A DNA stretch of 64,000 nucleotides, from contig JAINUG010000026.1 of assembly GCA_029706075.1 (NCBI GenBank), positions 6,900,674-6,964,673 on the forward strand, written 5' to 3'. Every line of letters starts with the position of its first letter. The first letter of the stretch is position 1. Below are positions 44,811 to 54,882 of the stretch, piece by piece. This DNA is from Aldrovandia affinis (lineage: Eukaryota; Chordata; Actinopteri; Notacanthiformes; Halosauridae). The notes beneath the pieces are model-generated. The model saw nothing but the letters and a program-made list of their open reading frames with translations. It made no database searches and was not told the origin of the DNA. The position numbers and the translations under genes are program-made.

Positions 44811-45837
44811 ACCCTTTGCTAAACCACGCCCCCCTTAGTTATTGTTGCTATGTACGTCAAGCTTTCGGAGCCAGCATGGCGCTCCCACTGTCACTAACTG
44901 CACTCCCTGGAGAAATATTGTCCAATTTTTGGAAAATAGAAAAAGCGATTTCAGATAGGAGCAGACAGAAGGGTCTACAATATGCATTTGAAGGTTATAT
45001 TCAAGATATCACACTGACTCAGCAACAAAATGACGTAAAAAAAATTAAGATAGAAGCGAAAGCCTACAGATCAGAGTAAAAGTGAACCGCCGCATCACCG
45101 GGCGATTGAGACAGAGGACAACGAAATTAAGGAGCAACACTGTTCCTGTAAAGCTGGGTAGGTCTCTATTCACTATTACAATCATTAAAAAGCAAAAGCA
45201 GTAGGCCTTTAAGTCGTTACATTCAGGAGTAAGTTAGCTAGCATTAGCTAACTAACGTAACATTAGTCGCCAAAATATCAGCAGTGTGTCAGCCCAGTCC
45301 TCCACAAGATTTGGGTACTCGGGACTGGGCTTCCCATTTGACAAAGTGCTGAAATAGTAATGAAAAAATAGTATTACATTTTGACATCAAGGTAACGTTA
45401 CCCACTTGGTTTTCTAGAGCTTGACTGTAACATCTTAACGTTAGCAAGCTGTCTGGATCACGAATAACAAAGCTAACATTTAGTCTAACTTTACCAACGT
45501 TGCAACCCGGAGCTGTATATCCAGACCGTAGCCACGTTAGCTTAGCTGGCTAACGCTTTTCAAGATTTGATTTAGGTTTTATAAAGGGAAAAAAACGTAT
45601 ATCTCCTTCAAACCTCTCTGGGTAACGAGTGTCACTGTTACACGTGCCCCAGGCACAACGTTTAACCATAATTTGCTAAAAATCCGCAAAACCAGCTCGA
45701 AAATGAAGAAAATTTCTAATTTTTGCATGAAAATCAATGGAAGGCAGCCAAACACTGTCGAATCCTCTGTCGGAGTATGTAAAACACGGCGCTGTGATTG
45801 GCCAGTTTCCGTTTTTGGGCGTGGTTTAGCGAAGGGT
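44811..45837 (+). mobile_element. DNA transposon carrying a SWIM-protein exon
   Basis: The terminal inverted repeats are ACCCTTTGCTAAACCACGCC at 44811 and the inverse GGCGTGGTTTAGCGAAGGGT ending 45837, differing at one position over about 21 bp. Both sides carry CAATTG (44805-44810 and 45838-45843), giving a 6 bp target duplication; the outer Tc1 coding sequence reads across cleanly when one copy is removed. The left third encodes the first exon of a SWIM zinc-finger protein (see next entry). The rest is AT-rich with no transposase. A 6 bp duplication suits rare groups such as IS3EU, but the superfamily is not settled. Confidence 0.75.
44876..45160 (+). pseudogene. SWIM zinc-finger protein, first exon fragment
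   Basis: The ATG at 44876 is in good context (A at -3, G at +4) and starts MALPLSLTALPGEILSNF. It continues to GYIQDITLTQ and KIKIEAKAYRSE. The frame then shifts at 45080 and goes on as KSEPPHHRAIETED and QHCSCKAG, followed by a splice-donor-like GGTAGGT at about 45158. The pattern (GYxxDI ... AxxYRS ... KxExPH ... xHCxC) is that of transposon-borne fish proteins in which a SWIM finger precedes a YqaJ-like nuclease. The second half of the finger (CxH) and the nuclease would be on lost exons. Confidence 0.6.
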
Positions 45838-45843
45838 CAATTG

Positions 45844-46080
45844 AAAGTTCCCAGGAGAACAGTGGGCTCCATCATTGTGAAATGGAAGAAGTTTGGAACC
45901 AACACAACTCTTCATAGAGCTGGCTGTCCAGCCAAACTCAGTAACTGGGCAAGAAGGGCCATGGTTAGGAAGGTGACTAAGAACCAAATGGCCACTCCAA
46001 GAGAGCTTCAGAGTTCCTCTGCAGCGATGGGAGAACCTGTCAGAAGGACAACCATCCCTGCAGCACTGCATCAATCAGTT
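45844..46080 (+). pseudogene. Outer Tc1 transposase, DNA-binding part
   Basis: The frame reads KVPRRTVGSIIVKWKKFGTN and TTLHRAGCPAKLSNWARRAM, then VRKVTKNQMATPRELQSSSA. This is the second helix-turn-helix and the hook (AGCPAKL for the usual AGRPxKL) of a Tc1 transposase. Homology ends near the words CACTGCATCAATCAG and the catalytic domain is missing. Confidence 0.88.
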
Positions 46081-46099
46081 GGTGACCATATTCCAGGCA

Positions 46100-46440
46100 G
46101 GATATACACCAAGGGGCTCCACTTGTTCCACTGCTCCTTGTCCTAAGCCTCCTGATGCATCTCCCACACAGCTTTAGACATGGCAGTCAGGCTCTTCCTC
46201 AGGAAAAGAGGGCCATCTTCCAGTGCCCATCTTTGGGCAACCTCAGGAAAGCAGCTATTATCTGTCCCTAATACATTCTTATTAGCTACTCTCACTGCTG
46301 CAAAGAAAACCATTCTACAGTCATGGTTTACCCCTAACCTTCCTTTAGTTAGAGTATGGTTATCACATTTACATTGTATTATTCTTATGGAGAGATCTAA
46401 ACTGAATGGAGCTAAAGTAAGGACAACTAAATGCTACTAA
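46100..46440 (+). pseudogene. L1/Tx1-like LINE ORF2 3' end fragment
   Basis: The plus frame 46180-46440 contains FLLATLTAAKKTILQSWFTP and LPLVRVWLSHLHCIILMERS. This is the typical last segment of Tx1-like ORF2 proteins, downstream of the polymerase. It begins where the outer Tc1 breaks off, so it may mark the event that removed the Tc1's right half. No poly(A) tail or target duplication was seen. Confidence 0.7.
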
Positions 46441-46537
46441 ATGCTGGAGCAATTTTTTAGAAGCTGTAATAGATTTTATGTAATTTACTGATAGGTTGTT
46501 TATTTATGCTATTTTATTCCCTGCATATCTGTACATA

Positions 46538-47840
46538 CTGTAGACTACATTTTTATTCATACCCTTGATAAAGATGAACAAAAGAGATCATATAAAATAA
46601 ACTATATAAGTAATGAGCTTTATTTTATGCCAAAAATCTAACTGTTCACAAATTATATATTTTTCCCCAGAGAAATCAAGAATCACAAATATTCACACCA
46701 CTGTTATCAGTACTTTGTGGTTCCTCCCTTGATCATTATAACAGCAAGTAGTCGGCTTCTGCAGTGTCATACGACATTATGGAACTTCTTGGGGGGATCC
46801 TCAACCTTTCCTCCATGCAGAATTGTTTTAGTTCCTTCAGATTCATGGGTTGACGTTTGTGGACTGCTTTTTTGAGTTCAAAACACAAATGTTCAATTGG
46901 ATTCAGGTCTGGAGACTGAGATGGCCACGTCATGGCATTGATCTTGTGCTCTGTCATTTCTTAGTTGCTTTGGACGTATGTTTGGAATTGTTGTCTTGTT
47001 GGAAGGTCCATCTGCAGCCACAGTGTAGCTTCCTGGCAGAGGGAACAAGGTTTTTGGACAAAATGTCTTGGTACATGCTAGAGTTCATGGTTCCATCTAT
47101 TTTAATAAGGGCCCAGGGCCTGTGGATTAAAGCATTAAAGATTCATGTAGTTTGGCAAATTTTGGTGAATTGTCTTAAAAAGAGGCTTCCTTCTTGCAAC
47201 TCTGCCATAAAGGCCATTGTCATGTAGGCATCATTGAATGGTAGATTTAGACACCTTGTAACCCCAAGATGCTAAGTCGTTTTGGAGATCTTGAACTGTG
47301 CCCCTTGGACTTTTTTTTGCCTTTCGAACCATCGGTCTCACTATACGTGGGGGTAAGATAGACCCTCTACCTGGTAGGTTAGCCACTGTTTCCAGTGGCC
47401 TTAAACTTCTTAATAATTGACACAACAGTGGAAAGCGGTGTCTTTAACTTTTTTGTGATTTTTTTATCACCATGATGATGGCTGACTACAGTATTTCAAA
47501 TGTGTTTTCCCTCCTTTTTATACCCTAGGGAAACAGGAAATCATTGTAGGCCACTGTATAAATAAGTTGTATATTTATGAAGATTTGTTTTTGTTGGATT
47601 AAATTGAAAATAATAGTTAGGGGTGTGAATAATGTTTCAGATGTTTTCTGGAAAAAAATATTATAAATAAAACAAAATATGTTTTTTTGAACAATTCTGT
47701 AGGTTTGGAATTTTCTGCATTTTTTTGCATAAAATAGACCTCATTACTTTCCTATATTTATTTATTTCACTACTCATTTATTTTATATGATCTCTTTTGT
47801 TCATCTTTATCAAGGGTGTGAATAAAAACGGAGTCTACTG
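46538..47840 (-). mobile_element. Tc1-like element, minus strand
   Basis: The inverted ends of about 80 bp both contain ACCCTTGATAAAGATGAACA and AAAGAGATCATATAAAATAA (46571-46610; inverse 47776-47816), and each abuts TA. The minus strand encodes transposase remnants: [20 protein letters not shown] with the last catalytic Glu (frame 46736-46957) and LQNDLASWGYKVSKSTIQ near 47231-47300 from the DNA-binding half. Stops and frameshifts separate them. The element is 1.3 kb, close to original length. Confidence 0.92.
46736..47425 (-). pseudogene. Tc1-like transposase, broken
   Basis: Read right to left, a helix-turn-helix and hook region (47231-47425) is followed by a frame-shifted catalytic region in which MHDATLWLQ-type Asp-containing sequence is degraded. 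It then meets the C-terminus [18 protein letters not shown]. The last Glu of the catalytic triad remains. The first two Asp are not confidently found. Confidence 0.8.
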
Positions 47841-48092
47841 TATTATATTGTTATCATTATTGTTATAATTTTTTTATCATAATGTACATTATCTGTGTAA
47901 AATGGTATGAAACATTCCACAATAATTTATGAACTATTATTGAATAGTTTTAATAGAAGGTCTGAAGGTTAGAAATAATATAAGGTTAATAGAATCCACT
48001 CTTCATGATTCCCCCGGAACTTCAATGGAAGTTTGTTTTTGGATACTGGTCCTTATGTTTGTCCATTCATGTTCAAGATATTTAGCTCATTA

Positions 48093-48107
48093 CATAATTA
48101 ACTTTTT
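48093..48107. repeat. Left target duplication of SINE B
   Basis: CATAATTAACTTTTT is repeated exactly at 48494-48508, a 15 bp target duplication characteristic of LINE-driven insertion. Confidence 0.9.
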
Positions 48108-48493
48108 TTTTTTTTTTTTTCATTTATTTCGGATTTTTCCCCCGTTTTTCTCCCAATTTAGTAGCCAATTATACCCTCTATTTTATTTTCAATTCCCCAC
48201 CCTCACGAGTCCGCCGCCCGTCCTCCGGGAACGAGATTCGTATTCCTGGACCTATTTCCCCGCCTTCTTTCGAGACGGAGATCTTCCACGGACTCCATTA
48301 ACCTTCTCCTCGGCGGACTCGTGCCGGCTCTCCTCTCCCCTCCCCGGAGGCGGACAGCCAAATGCCGCCTCCGATCGGGCTGACGACCAGGGCCGGTCTG
48401 GTAGAAACGCGGGTTTCGATCCGCGTCTCTGACGGGCAGCGCACACCGCTCCAAACGCGGTGCACTAGACCGCTGGGCCATCCGCCAGCCCCT
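48108..48493 (-). mobile_element. Complete tRNA-derived SINE, family B
   Basis: Read on the minus strand the head is GGGGCTGGCGGATGGCCCAG then CGGTCTAGTGC (A box region), with ACGCGGATCGAAACCCGCGT (B box). A GC-rich body follows (ACCAGACCGGCCCTGGTCGTC, GGAGGCGGCATTTGGCTGTC). The 3' part is AT-rich (AATTGGCTACTAAATTGGGA) and ends in a poly(A) (T tract on plus). Perfect 15 bp target duplications flank it. Frames on both strands across it (135, 97 and 64 codons) come from the GC-rich body. A truncated relative is at 39590-39900. Confidence 0.93.
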
Positions 48494-48508
48494 CATAATT
48501 AACTTTTT

Positions 48509-49849
48509 AATTTTTATGGGGATATATTACAGATATATTTAATGGTTAATGGTTCTGCCAGCATCTAACATGCGTACTGTTAATTGGGACATGTACATTA
48601 ATGGCCTACCTATGCTGTGTACGCAAAGTTTCATAAGTTTCTTTTGCGTAACAAATATGACAACTATGGGAATTATCAGAGACCATTTGCACTTAGCCTA
48701 ATTCGTTTTTGTCTCACACAGTAGTGTTGTCTTTGTTCAAGTCAGACAATGCTCAGAAAGATAATGCTTTGAATTTGAAGAGGTAAATCACACTGTTAAC
48801 CACACAGACTTGTTGCTGGAAGTGAAACAAGCCTATTCTATTTCCAGCAAATATGCCACTGCTGATTTTAGAATTATGATTGTTTGTGTGCTTCTGCATG
48901 CGTGTGCATTATTGCCGACTATTTTATATTTAAAGTCAGCCATGCCTTGTAGCACTGAATAATGGGTTTTATAAAGGAAAAATGCAATAGAATGAGAACT
49001 CATGTTTTCAATCTGTGTCCGTGTGTTGGGATGAGCTAATGTAATTATATTCAGTGCAACCTACAATGGACCATTCCTGTGTATCTGAGGGTGCGCAAAA
49101 AGCAAGTGGGTTCCTTAAGCCAGAATCAGGCCCTTAGTACCCAGACATCTGGGACGGCCACACCCTGCCTTCAGAGCAGGCACAGCGAGCCCCATGACCC
49201 ATGTGTTGCCATGGGGATGAACACTAGGGGAACTGTGAAGAACCCCCCTCCCCTCACCAGCAGTTCCCCAGAGCTACTGTGCCTGTTGACTTGTTTACCT
49301 ATTTATATATCTCGCTCACAGAGGAAGAGCAAACCAGCACACAATTCCCCTATGAAAATAACAGTAAGTCAATATTGCAATATAGTGCCAGTCTTGCCAC
49401 TGGAGGTATTTGGACCCCTGCCATGCTCTTCCCTGTATGATTATGAAGTTCTGCTCCAACAGAGCATTTGGGGAATAATAAACTCCATTAGTGAGATGGT
49501 ACAGGCAAGCATTCGAAGGGATGCAGATGAGACAACACAGAAAAATGGAACAGATGATTCATGTTTCATGGACTGAACCATGATGGTAATTTTTGTATTA
49601 TGACCTTGAATTTCCTGCTCCTGGTTTTGAATATATCTTCATAAATCAGAATACTGCCATTTACCTGACATAAATAAAGCTTGAGCACCAAGGTGCTTGA
49701 TAACGCCATGGAACTCGAACAAAATATTAGTTTGATAAAAAAGCACTGATTGGCACTTCTGGAACTTCATAAAGACATGGGGGGGGGGAGACTTATCTAA
49801 CAAAGATTTCAGTCACTGAAACAAGTCCCTCCAGAGCATGATAAATATG
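48509..49849. other. Noncoding stretch with one 165-codon frame
   Basis: The plus frame 49079-49576 is the longest in the window not explained by a repeat. It has no recognised domain, signal peptide or neighbouring exon, and its composition matches the surrounding complex, possibly conserved, noncoding DNA (49070-49700). I judge it to be chance, with low certainty. A G9 tract lies near 49779. Confidence 0.3.
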
Positions 49850-49851
49850 AG

Positions 49852-50028
49852 AACAAGAAAAAACTTCAATTCTAAAGCACTTTTCATACATGACGCTCAA
49901 AGCGATTCCCAGATAAGGCAATTTGGAAACTCCTCGCGGGACTCCCAGCCTGATTTGACACTGGTATTATCCGGATTCGATCCAGACCGCAGGGATGCAC
50001 CACTCATTTTGAACAGATTTTTTTTTGT
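49852..50028 (-). mobile_element. Degenerate tRNA-derived SINE, minus strand
   Basis: On the minus strand CTGCGGTCTGGATCGAATCC (B-box-like) is followed by CCAAATTGCCTTATCTGGGA, then ATCGCTTTGAGCGTCATGTA and AAAAGTGCTTTAGAATTGAA. The last words match the GCGCTTTGAGTGTC ... AAAGCGCT tails seen on other fish SINEs and LINEs of the L2/Rex1 type. It differs from families A to D in this window. Confidence 0.5.
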
Positions 50029-50309
50029 TCCAGCATCATTGATTTAATTTTCATCCGAACCCTAAACAGAGGTGCGCTCTCAAACAATGGAAATGCCTAA
50101 CTGAAGGGAAAAAACATTCTTGTTATGAGGATGTTCCCTTATTTCGCTTACAAATCACAATCCATTCAAATAAACCTTAATAATTTGCTAATGACAAAAC
50201 AATCACTGTGTGCTGATTGAGTGGGTACAACATTCTCTGATTTTGATTGCTCAACTTTGCTGAATGCTTTGTCACAGTTTAGAATGGGGTTTTCATTCTA
50301 TTTTAAAAG

Positions 50310-50970
50310 TCAGCCTTTTAAGGAACAAGCAACTGCCAAACTAAAGGAAAAAGGTGAGTAAATGAGGGATACAAAGTACAGTATATTGAAAGCAAGAGCA
50401 TCCCACCATGCTTAGGGTCATGTATAAAAATGCTGGGCAGGCCCAGTTGCCGTTTATTTTAGCTACCATGCCTAGGAGAAGAGATCTCAGTGACATTGAA
50501 AGAGGGGTGATTGTTGGGGCATGTTTGGTTGGAGCTTCAGTGACGAAGACTTCTCAACTTGTTGATGTTTCATGAGGAATAGTGGTTAAGATGATGTTGG
50601 CATGGAAGTTTGAGGGAAGGACAATGTGGTGCTCGCAACTGTGCTCGCAAGCGCATACTCCTCAACTGCTGAGAATGTGGGTCAGGTTGCAGTGCATAAA
50701 TCCTAAACACTAATTACACCTAAAAATGCATGTTTGTGACTAAAGTGGTGCAAAGAACACAGGCAGTGGTCTACTGAGTGGAAAAGGTAATATGGTCAGA
50801 TGAGTGATCCTTCACTCTGGGCTTGTTTCCCATAGTGAAGGGTTCTGTTGGCTCTGTTATGTTTTTCCTGGCATGCTTTAGGTCCACTCAACCCCTTAAA
50901 GGGCAAGTTATATGTCAATAAATATAAAGCCTACAAAGTGATTACCTAAATCCTATGGTTAAGGGCATAC
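50310..50970 (+). pseudogene. Tc1-like transposase remnant, N-terminal
   Basis: A broken frame from the ATG at 50468 reads MPRRRDLSDIERGVIVGACL then GASVTKTSQLVDVS, a Tc1 N-terminal helix-turn-helix. After a degraded middle, GLGPLNP-like sequence appears near 50876 (TTTAGGTCCACTCAACCCCT then AAAGGGCAAGTTATATGTCA). That matches the plus-strand transposase segment of 23036-23795. The upstream GGTGAGTAAATGAGGGATAC is a decayed terminal repeat. The right half is missing. Confidence 0.75.
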
Positions 50971-51439
50971 ATTTTTCACCACCTTTGTCAGGAACCTGCA
51001 GTTCCGTCCTCCAACACCAAGAGGTTGATGGAGGACTTTATATAGCTACTTGTTAAGCTATCAATGCATTACGATCTCAAGCAATCATTAAATTACCACA
51101 AATGAGGTGTGTATTGCATTGCAGTAGACAGCAGTTGGCGCTGCACACACCCACACGTAATCATACTGATTGATTTGTAAGTAGGCTCCTGCTTTCAATT
51201 GTGAAAGTATGTCTTTACACTTCTGTAGGACATGCCCGTCCTAGAATAAAGAAGCTGATATGTTGATATGAGTGGGCAGATATTTTTTTACTGCACAAGT
51301 TTATAAAACAATTAAAAGCAAAAGGAAAATGTTTTTTAACAGCCTAAAGGCAAAATAACATTTTAAAATTATTGATGGGATGCCTTGATTTTTTAAATTC
51401 AGTTAAGGGAGCACAATATTTTATATTTGAGTGTTGAAT
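50971..51439. other. Unique DNA, no gene seen
   Basis: AT-rich sequence between the Tc1 remnant and the hAT C-terminus. No signature was recognised. It may include the hAT 3' noncoding end. Confidence 0.4.
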
Positions 51440-51891
51440 TTAATCATTTTCAGATACTTTGTTGTTTCCTCTTTCATGACTTGTTGTAGAGGTGTAAAAA
51501 CTTGTCCATAAGAGGAAACACTCTGCCTCAACAGAATTGTTTTCAACTGATAAATATTGATTTGCCATAAATGTGAGATTGGGATGTGATTGGGTTATTT
51601 CAGGACTGTTCCAGAATTGAAGTACAGACATCTCACGACTGCCGCTATTCTTTGCGTGACGTACGTATTCTATCATTTCTGATTTACAGTGATCGTCAAA
51701 ACTGGGAATATAATCTAATGGAAGGGTCTCCACGCCCAGGCTGCTCACTTGCTATGGGTCGAAAAGCCGCACAGCCTTGAGAAATTCATGAGCCAGATGA
51801 CAGAATCTGGGTTTCTGTTTTAACTGTTCGGGGGTTGAAGTATGCGTTGAGTTTGACAGCATCTTGACTGAATGTTTTTGTGCATTGTTTG
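51440..51891 (-). pseudogene. hAT transposase C-terminal part
   Basis: The minus strand reads HEFLKAVRLFDP (51770-51810) and, after a stop, the 102-codon frame with SVLQFWNSPEITQSHPNLTF then MANQYLSVENNSVEAE. The W...P.L..MA.QYLSV...SVEAE pattern is the hAT C-terminal dimerisation region. It is continuous with 53245-54430 once the piggyBac insertion is removed. The copy is inactive. Confidence 0.75.
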
Positions 51892-51895
51892 TTAA

Positions 51896-53240
51896 CCCCC
51901 TGAGGTCCGTGCTAAGCTTTTAATGTTTTTAGATTTTGGCATGGTCTGATATTTATCTCAATTTCATCAATTTAACACACACTTACTCCAAAGTGTTTGA
52001 TATTTTTATTTGAAGGACAATCACAGCTACATTTGTATGCCATCAATAGTTTGGTCAGTATCATATGCAGCTTGTAAATAGATCTACAAACACACAAGTT
52101 AAAAATAGTAAATTTTTCTGCTGTCACAAAAGATGTGAAAGCACACACTAAACTATAGTGACGAATTGTTTTGCCAATGTGCGTTTGTTCACCAAGGTCT
52201 TGGTTATGTAAGGGTGTGAAAATAGTTTAGCACATCTGAGATCTAAATAGCTAAAAACCTGTTTTTATCAGAACTGGTCACATTTATTTCAGGCTGTGGG
52301 AGGGCTAAATGCTAAATACCTGAATATTCATTTTGGCTCTTTGTTACGTTGCAACACGCGGAATGTTTGGCGTCACAACACGCGATATTCATAGGCTATA
52401 TTTTCACGAGTATTTGAAAACAAGCGAAATAAAATTAATATCAGCATAGACTGTTGCTGGCAGATTGCAAGCGTAAACACAGACAAGATGTAAAAAAATA
52501 AAAAAACAAGCGAAATAAAATCAATAGCATAGACTGTTGCTGGCAGATTGCAAGCGTAAACACAGACATACGATATATTTTATAACATTTTACGCTGTTT
52601 GAAAAGTATTTTGTGTGCCTATTGCAATTTGTTACATTGCGACATGCGGAATATGTAGTCACAAAGCGCGGAATTCATATATTTTCACGAGTATTTGAAA
52701 ATATACTCGTGAATATACTGTTGCTGGCAGATTGCAAGCGTAAACACAGACATACGATATATTTTATAACATTTTAGGCTGTTTGAAAAGTATTTTCTGT
52801 GCCTATTGCAATTTGTTACATTGCGACATGCGGAATATGTAGTCACAAGGCGGAATTTATATATATTTTTCAGTATTTGAAAACAAGCGAAATAAAATAA
52901 ATATCAGCATAGACTGTCCTCTTCAGTTTGTGTTGTTTATGCCGGCGTTTTCACACATGGCCAGCGTACCTCCCGAAATTAGCACCTCGTTAACATGTCA
53001 ATAGAAGGGGACGTTACTAAAAGGTAAAAAACAGAGTAAAAGCAAGGTTTACTTTTGGTCTAATTAAGCTAATTTTAAAAATCCCATTTGATTTGCCAGT
53101 GCTCAAATCGGAAAGTCGCGATTCTAAGGTTTCTGTCAATGTTTTTGCCGCGTGTGTATGATAAAATATCGCGAAGTTAGAAATAGTAATATACTTGTAT
53201 TGCTGCTTGGATCGGCGCCGATCCAGCCGACCTCAGGGGG
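51896..53240. mobile_element. piggyBac deletion derivative, copy 2
   Basis: The ends CCCCCTGAGGTCCG and CCGACCTCAGGGGG are flanked by TTAA (51892-51895 and 53241-53244). The left 430 bp and right 230 bp match copy 1 (2866-4513) closely, but no transposase sequence remains. An internal unit of about 185 bp is tandemly duplicated (see 52536-52890). The element landed inside a hAT transposase gene. Confidence 0.9.
52536..52890. repeat. Tandem duplication inside piggyBac copy 2
   Basis: GCTGGCAGATTGCAAGCGTA, CAGACATACGATATATTTTA, GAAAAGTATTTTnTGTGCCT and GCGACATGCGGAATATGTAG occur in order twice, at about 52536 and 52723. A partial third start lies at 52450. Copies differ by a few bases. Such growth is common in non-autonomous elements. 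Confidence 0.85.
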
Positions 53241-53244
53241 TTAA

Positions 53245-54430
53245 TTGATCAATTTTTGCTGTGCACCTGCTGTGCCAATGTTTGGTGTTCATTGATTAGA
53301 TCAATTTTATTGTAAGTTTGGTGAATTCAGATTTTTCGACTCTCAAACCACTTAATCAGGTCATTCAGATATTCACTGTCTTTAGAAATAAAAGACAGAT
53401 GTTCCTTCATATCATTTCTGTCTGAGCAGCTGTATTAGGTGAGATGTCTAACTAATATTTTACAAAGCTGCTGTAAAACTCAATATACTGAGCATGGTAG
53501 GCCACAGATGCATACCAAGTACCCCAACATGTCTTACATGGGGGCTCAGGTGTCAGTTTTATTGCTGTCTGGGTAGTTGCATGTTAAATATGTTCCAATT
53601 AACAGAGTTTCCTACATGGACAATGTTTGAATATCTCATTGTTCAAACTAATTTGTCAATCTTTGGGAAATTGTCTGCCCATATATTGCAAGCAAGTGCT
53701 AAAATATGAGCATTGCATGTCAAATGAATAGATTTGGAAATAATCCTCGCAGAATGTCATTGTATGTCTTAACCATGTAGCTCGCATTATCCGATACAAA
53801 GCCTGTGATATTGTTTGAATCCACTTCATATGCATTTAAACTGTTAACAACGGCCTCTGCCACTGTGGAGTGATTGACAGATTGTAAGTACCTGCCAGTA
53901 TTTTCCAGTACCACTTTCAAAACATCTGTTTTCCTCCTTGTAAGACATACAAAATGTGTAGAGCATAATGGTCATTTGCATTCATCTGTCAATTCATCTG
54001 TAACAACAGATATGCTTTCAATTAACCAGATGTTTTATTTCACTTTTGTGTATTTTTGCGATGCGCAGTAAATATTCCCTTCTCAAACAACCAGTAGTTG
54101 GAATTGCCCCACCATTCACTACATGCTTGTTTAAAAAAAAAAACATATTTTGGGGTTGTCCATTTTCTCAAGGGGAATATTTGCGCTGACAAATGCCCCT
54201 GTCAAATGTGATCTTTCGTTTTTCGTGTATCAGCTAGTTCAAATGCCGGTCTATTGTTCCTTTTTTACTGTGTTGTAATAAAATATTGAAGGTTGTGCAA
54301 AATACATACTGCTATCGGTTTGCAATACGCCAGGCAGATATCGTTCTACTCTTTCAGTTCGAGTTTTCTTCAGATTTCACTTTGATCTGGTTGTAGCCTC
54401 CATTTTCAGTTTAATGGAAACTCCCTTCTC
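53245..54430 (-). pseudogene. hAT transposase, catalytic-domain part
   Basis: The minus strand contains LENTGRYLQSVNHSTVAEAV and NITGFVSDNASYMVKTYNDI then LRGLFPNLFI (frame 53720-53920). It continues after a frame change as HLTCNAHILALACNIWADNF. VSDNASYM...D contains the catalytic Asp region and CNAHILALA corresponds to the hAT CxxH-type core. Upstream (54000-54300) is more decayed. The C-terminus continues at 51891-51440. Confidence 0.8.
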
Positions 54431-54519
54431 TGAAACAATGTCAATTTGTACACTTGCACCCTTGAACCAACAGTCATATTAGCAGCTTCTTGAGAGAGGT
54501 GGTGAAAAACGCATGCCCT

Positions 54520-54882
54520 TACCTATGGTGAAGCATTTCTATCCTGATGGGAGTGGTCTCGTCCAGGAGGCACGAGTGGTCACTGAATGGTTTGATGAGC
54601 ATGAAAATGATGTAAACCATATGCCATGGCCGTCTCAGTCACCAGATCTCAACCCAATTGAACACTTATGGGAGATTTTGGAGTGGTGTTTTCCACTATC
54701 ATCAACAAAACACCAAATGATAGAATTTCTCGTGGAAGAATGGTGTTGCATCCATCCAGTAGAGTTACAGACACTTTCAGAATCTATTCTAAGGTGCATT
54801 GAGGCTGTTCTGGTGGCTTGTGGTGGCCCAACACACTATTAAGACACTTTATGTTGGAGTTTCCGTTATATTGGAAGTTACC
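54520..54882 (+). pseudogene. Tc1-like transposase C-terminus and terminal repeat
   Basis: The frame 54513-54842 reads [40 protein letters not shown] and [11 protein letters not shown] before the stop. The usual DDNAPIH segment with the second catalytic Asp has been deleted between SGL and ARVV, so the protein jumps over its active site. After the stop, ACACTTTATGTTGGAGTTTC through TTACCTGTA is the right terminal repeat. It abuts the 3' end of a CR1 LINE. Confidence 0.9.

Larger units (their letters stand above)
42898..46080 (+). mobile_element. Tc1-like element carrying three nested insertions
   Basis: Pieces of one fish Tc1 family occur in order: terminal repeat GGATTTGGAAAGTATTCAGG (42901), CAACAAGACACAAGGCTTCA, GCCATCAATCTACACACA (43677), AGGTATTCAGGCCCTTTGCT (43716), the leader before the gene (43740-43848, resuming at 44668) and transposase coding (44730-44800, resuming at 45844). 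The breaks are a solo LTR in a TA run, a reversed Tc1 (43851-44665) and a SWIM-exon transposon (44811-45837). The right third and right terminal repeat are missing past about 46080. Confidence 0.85.

Noticed and set aside
48025..48432. 135-codon plus frame with a hydrophobic F-rich start
   Set aside because: The F tract is the SINE poly(A) read in reverse and the rest is SINE body.
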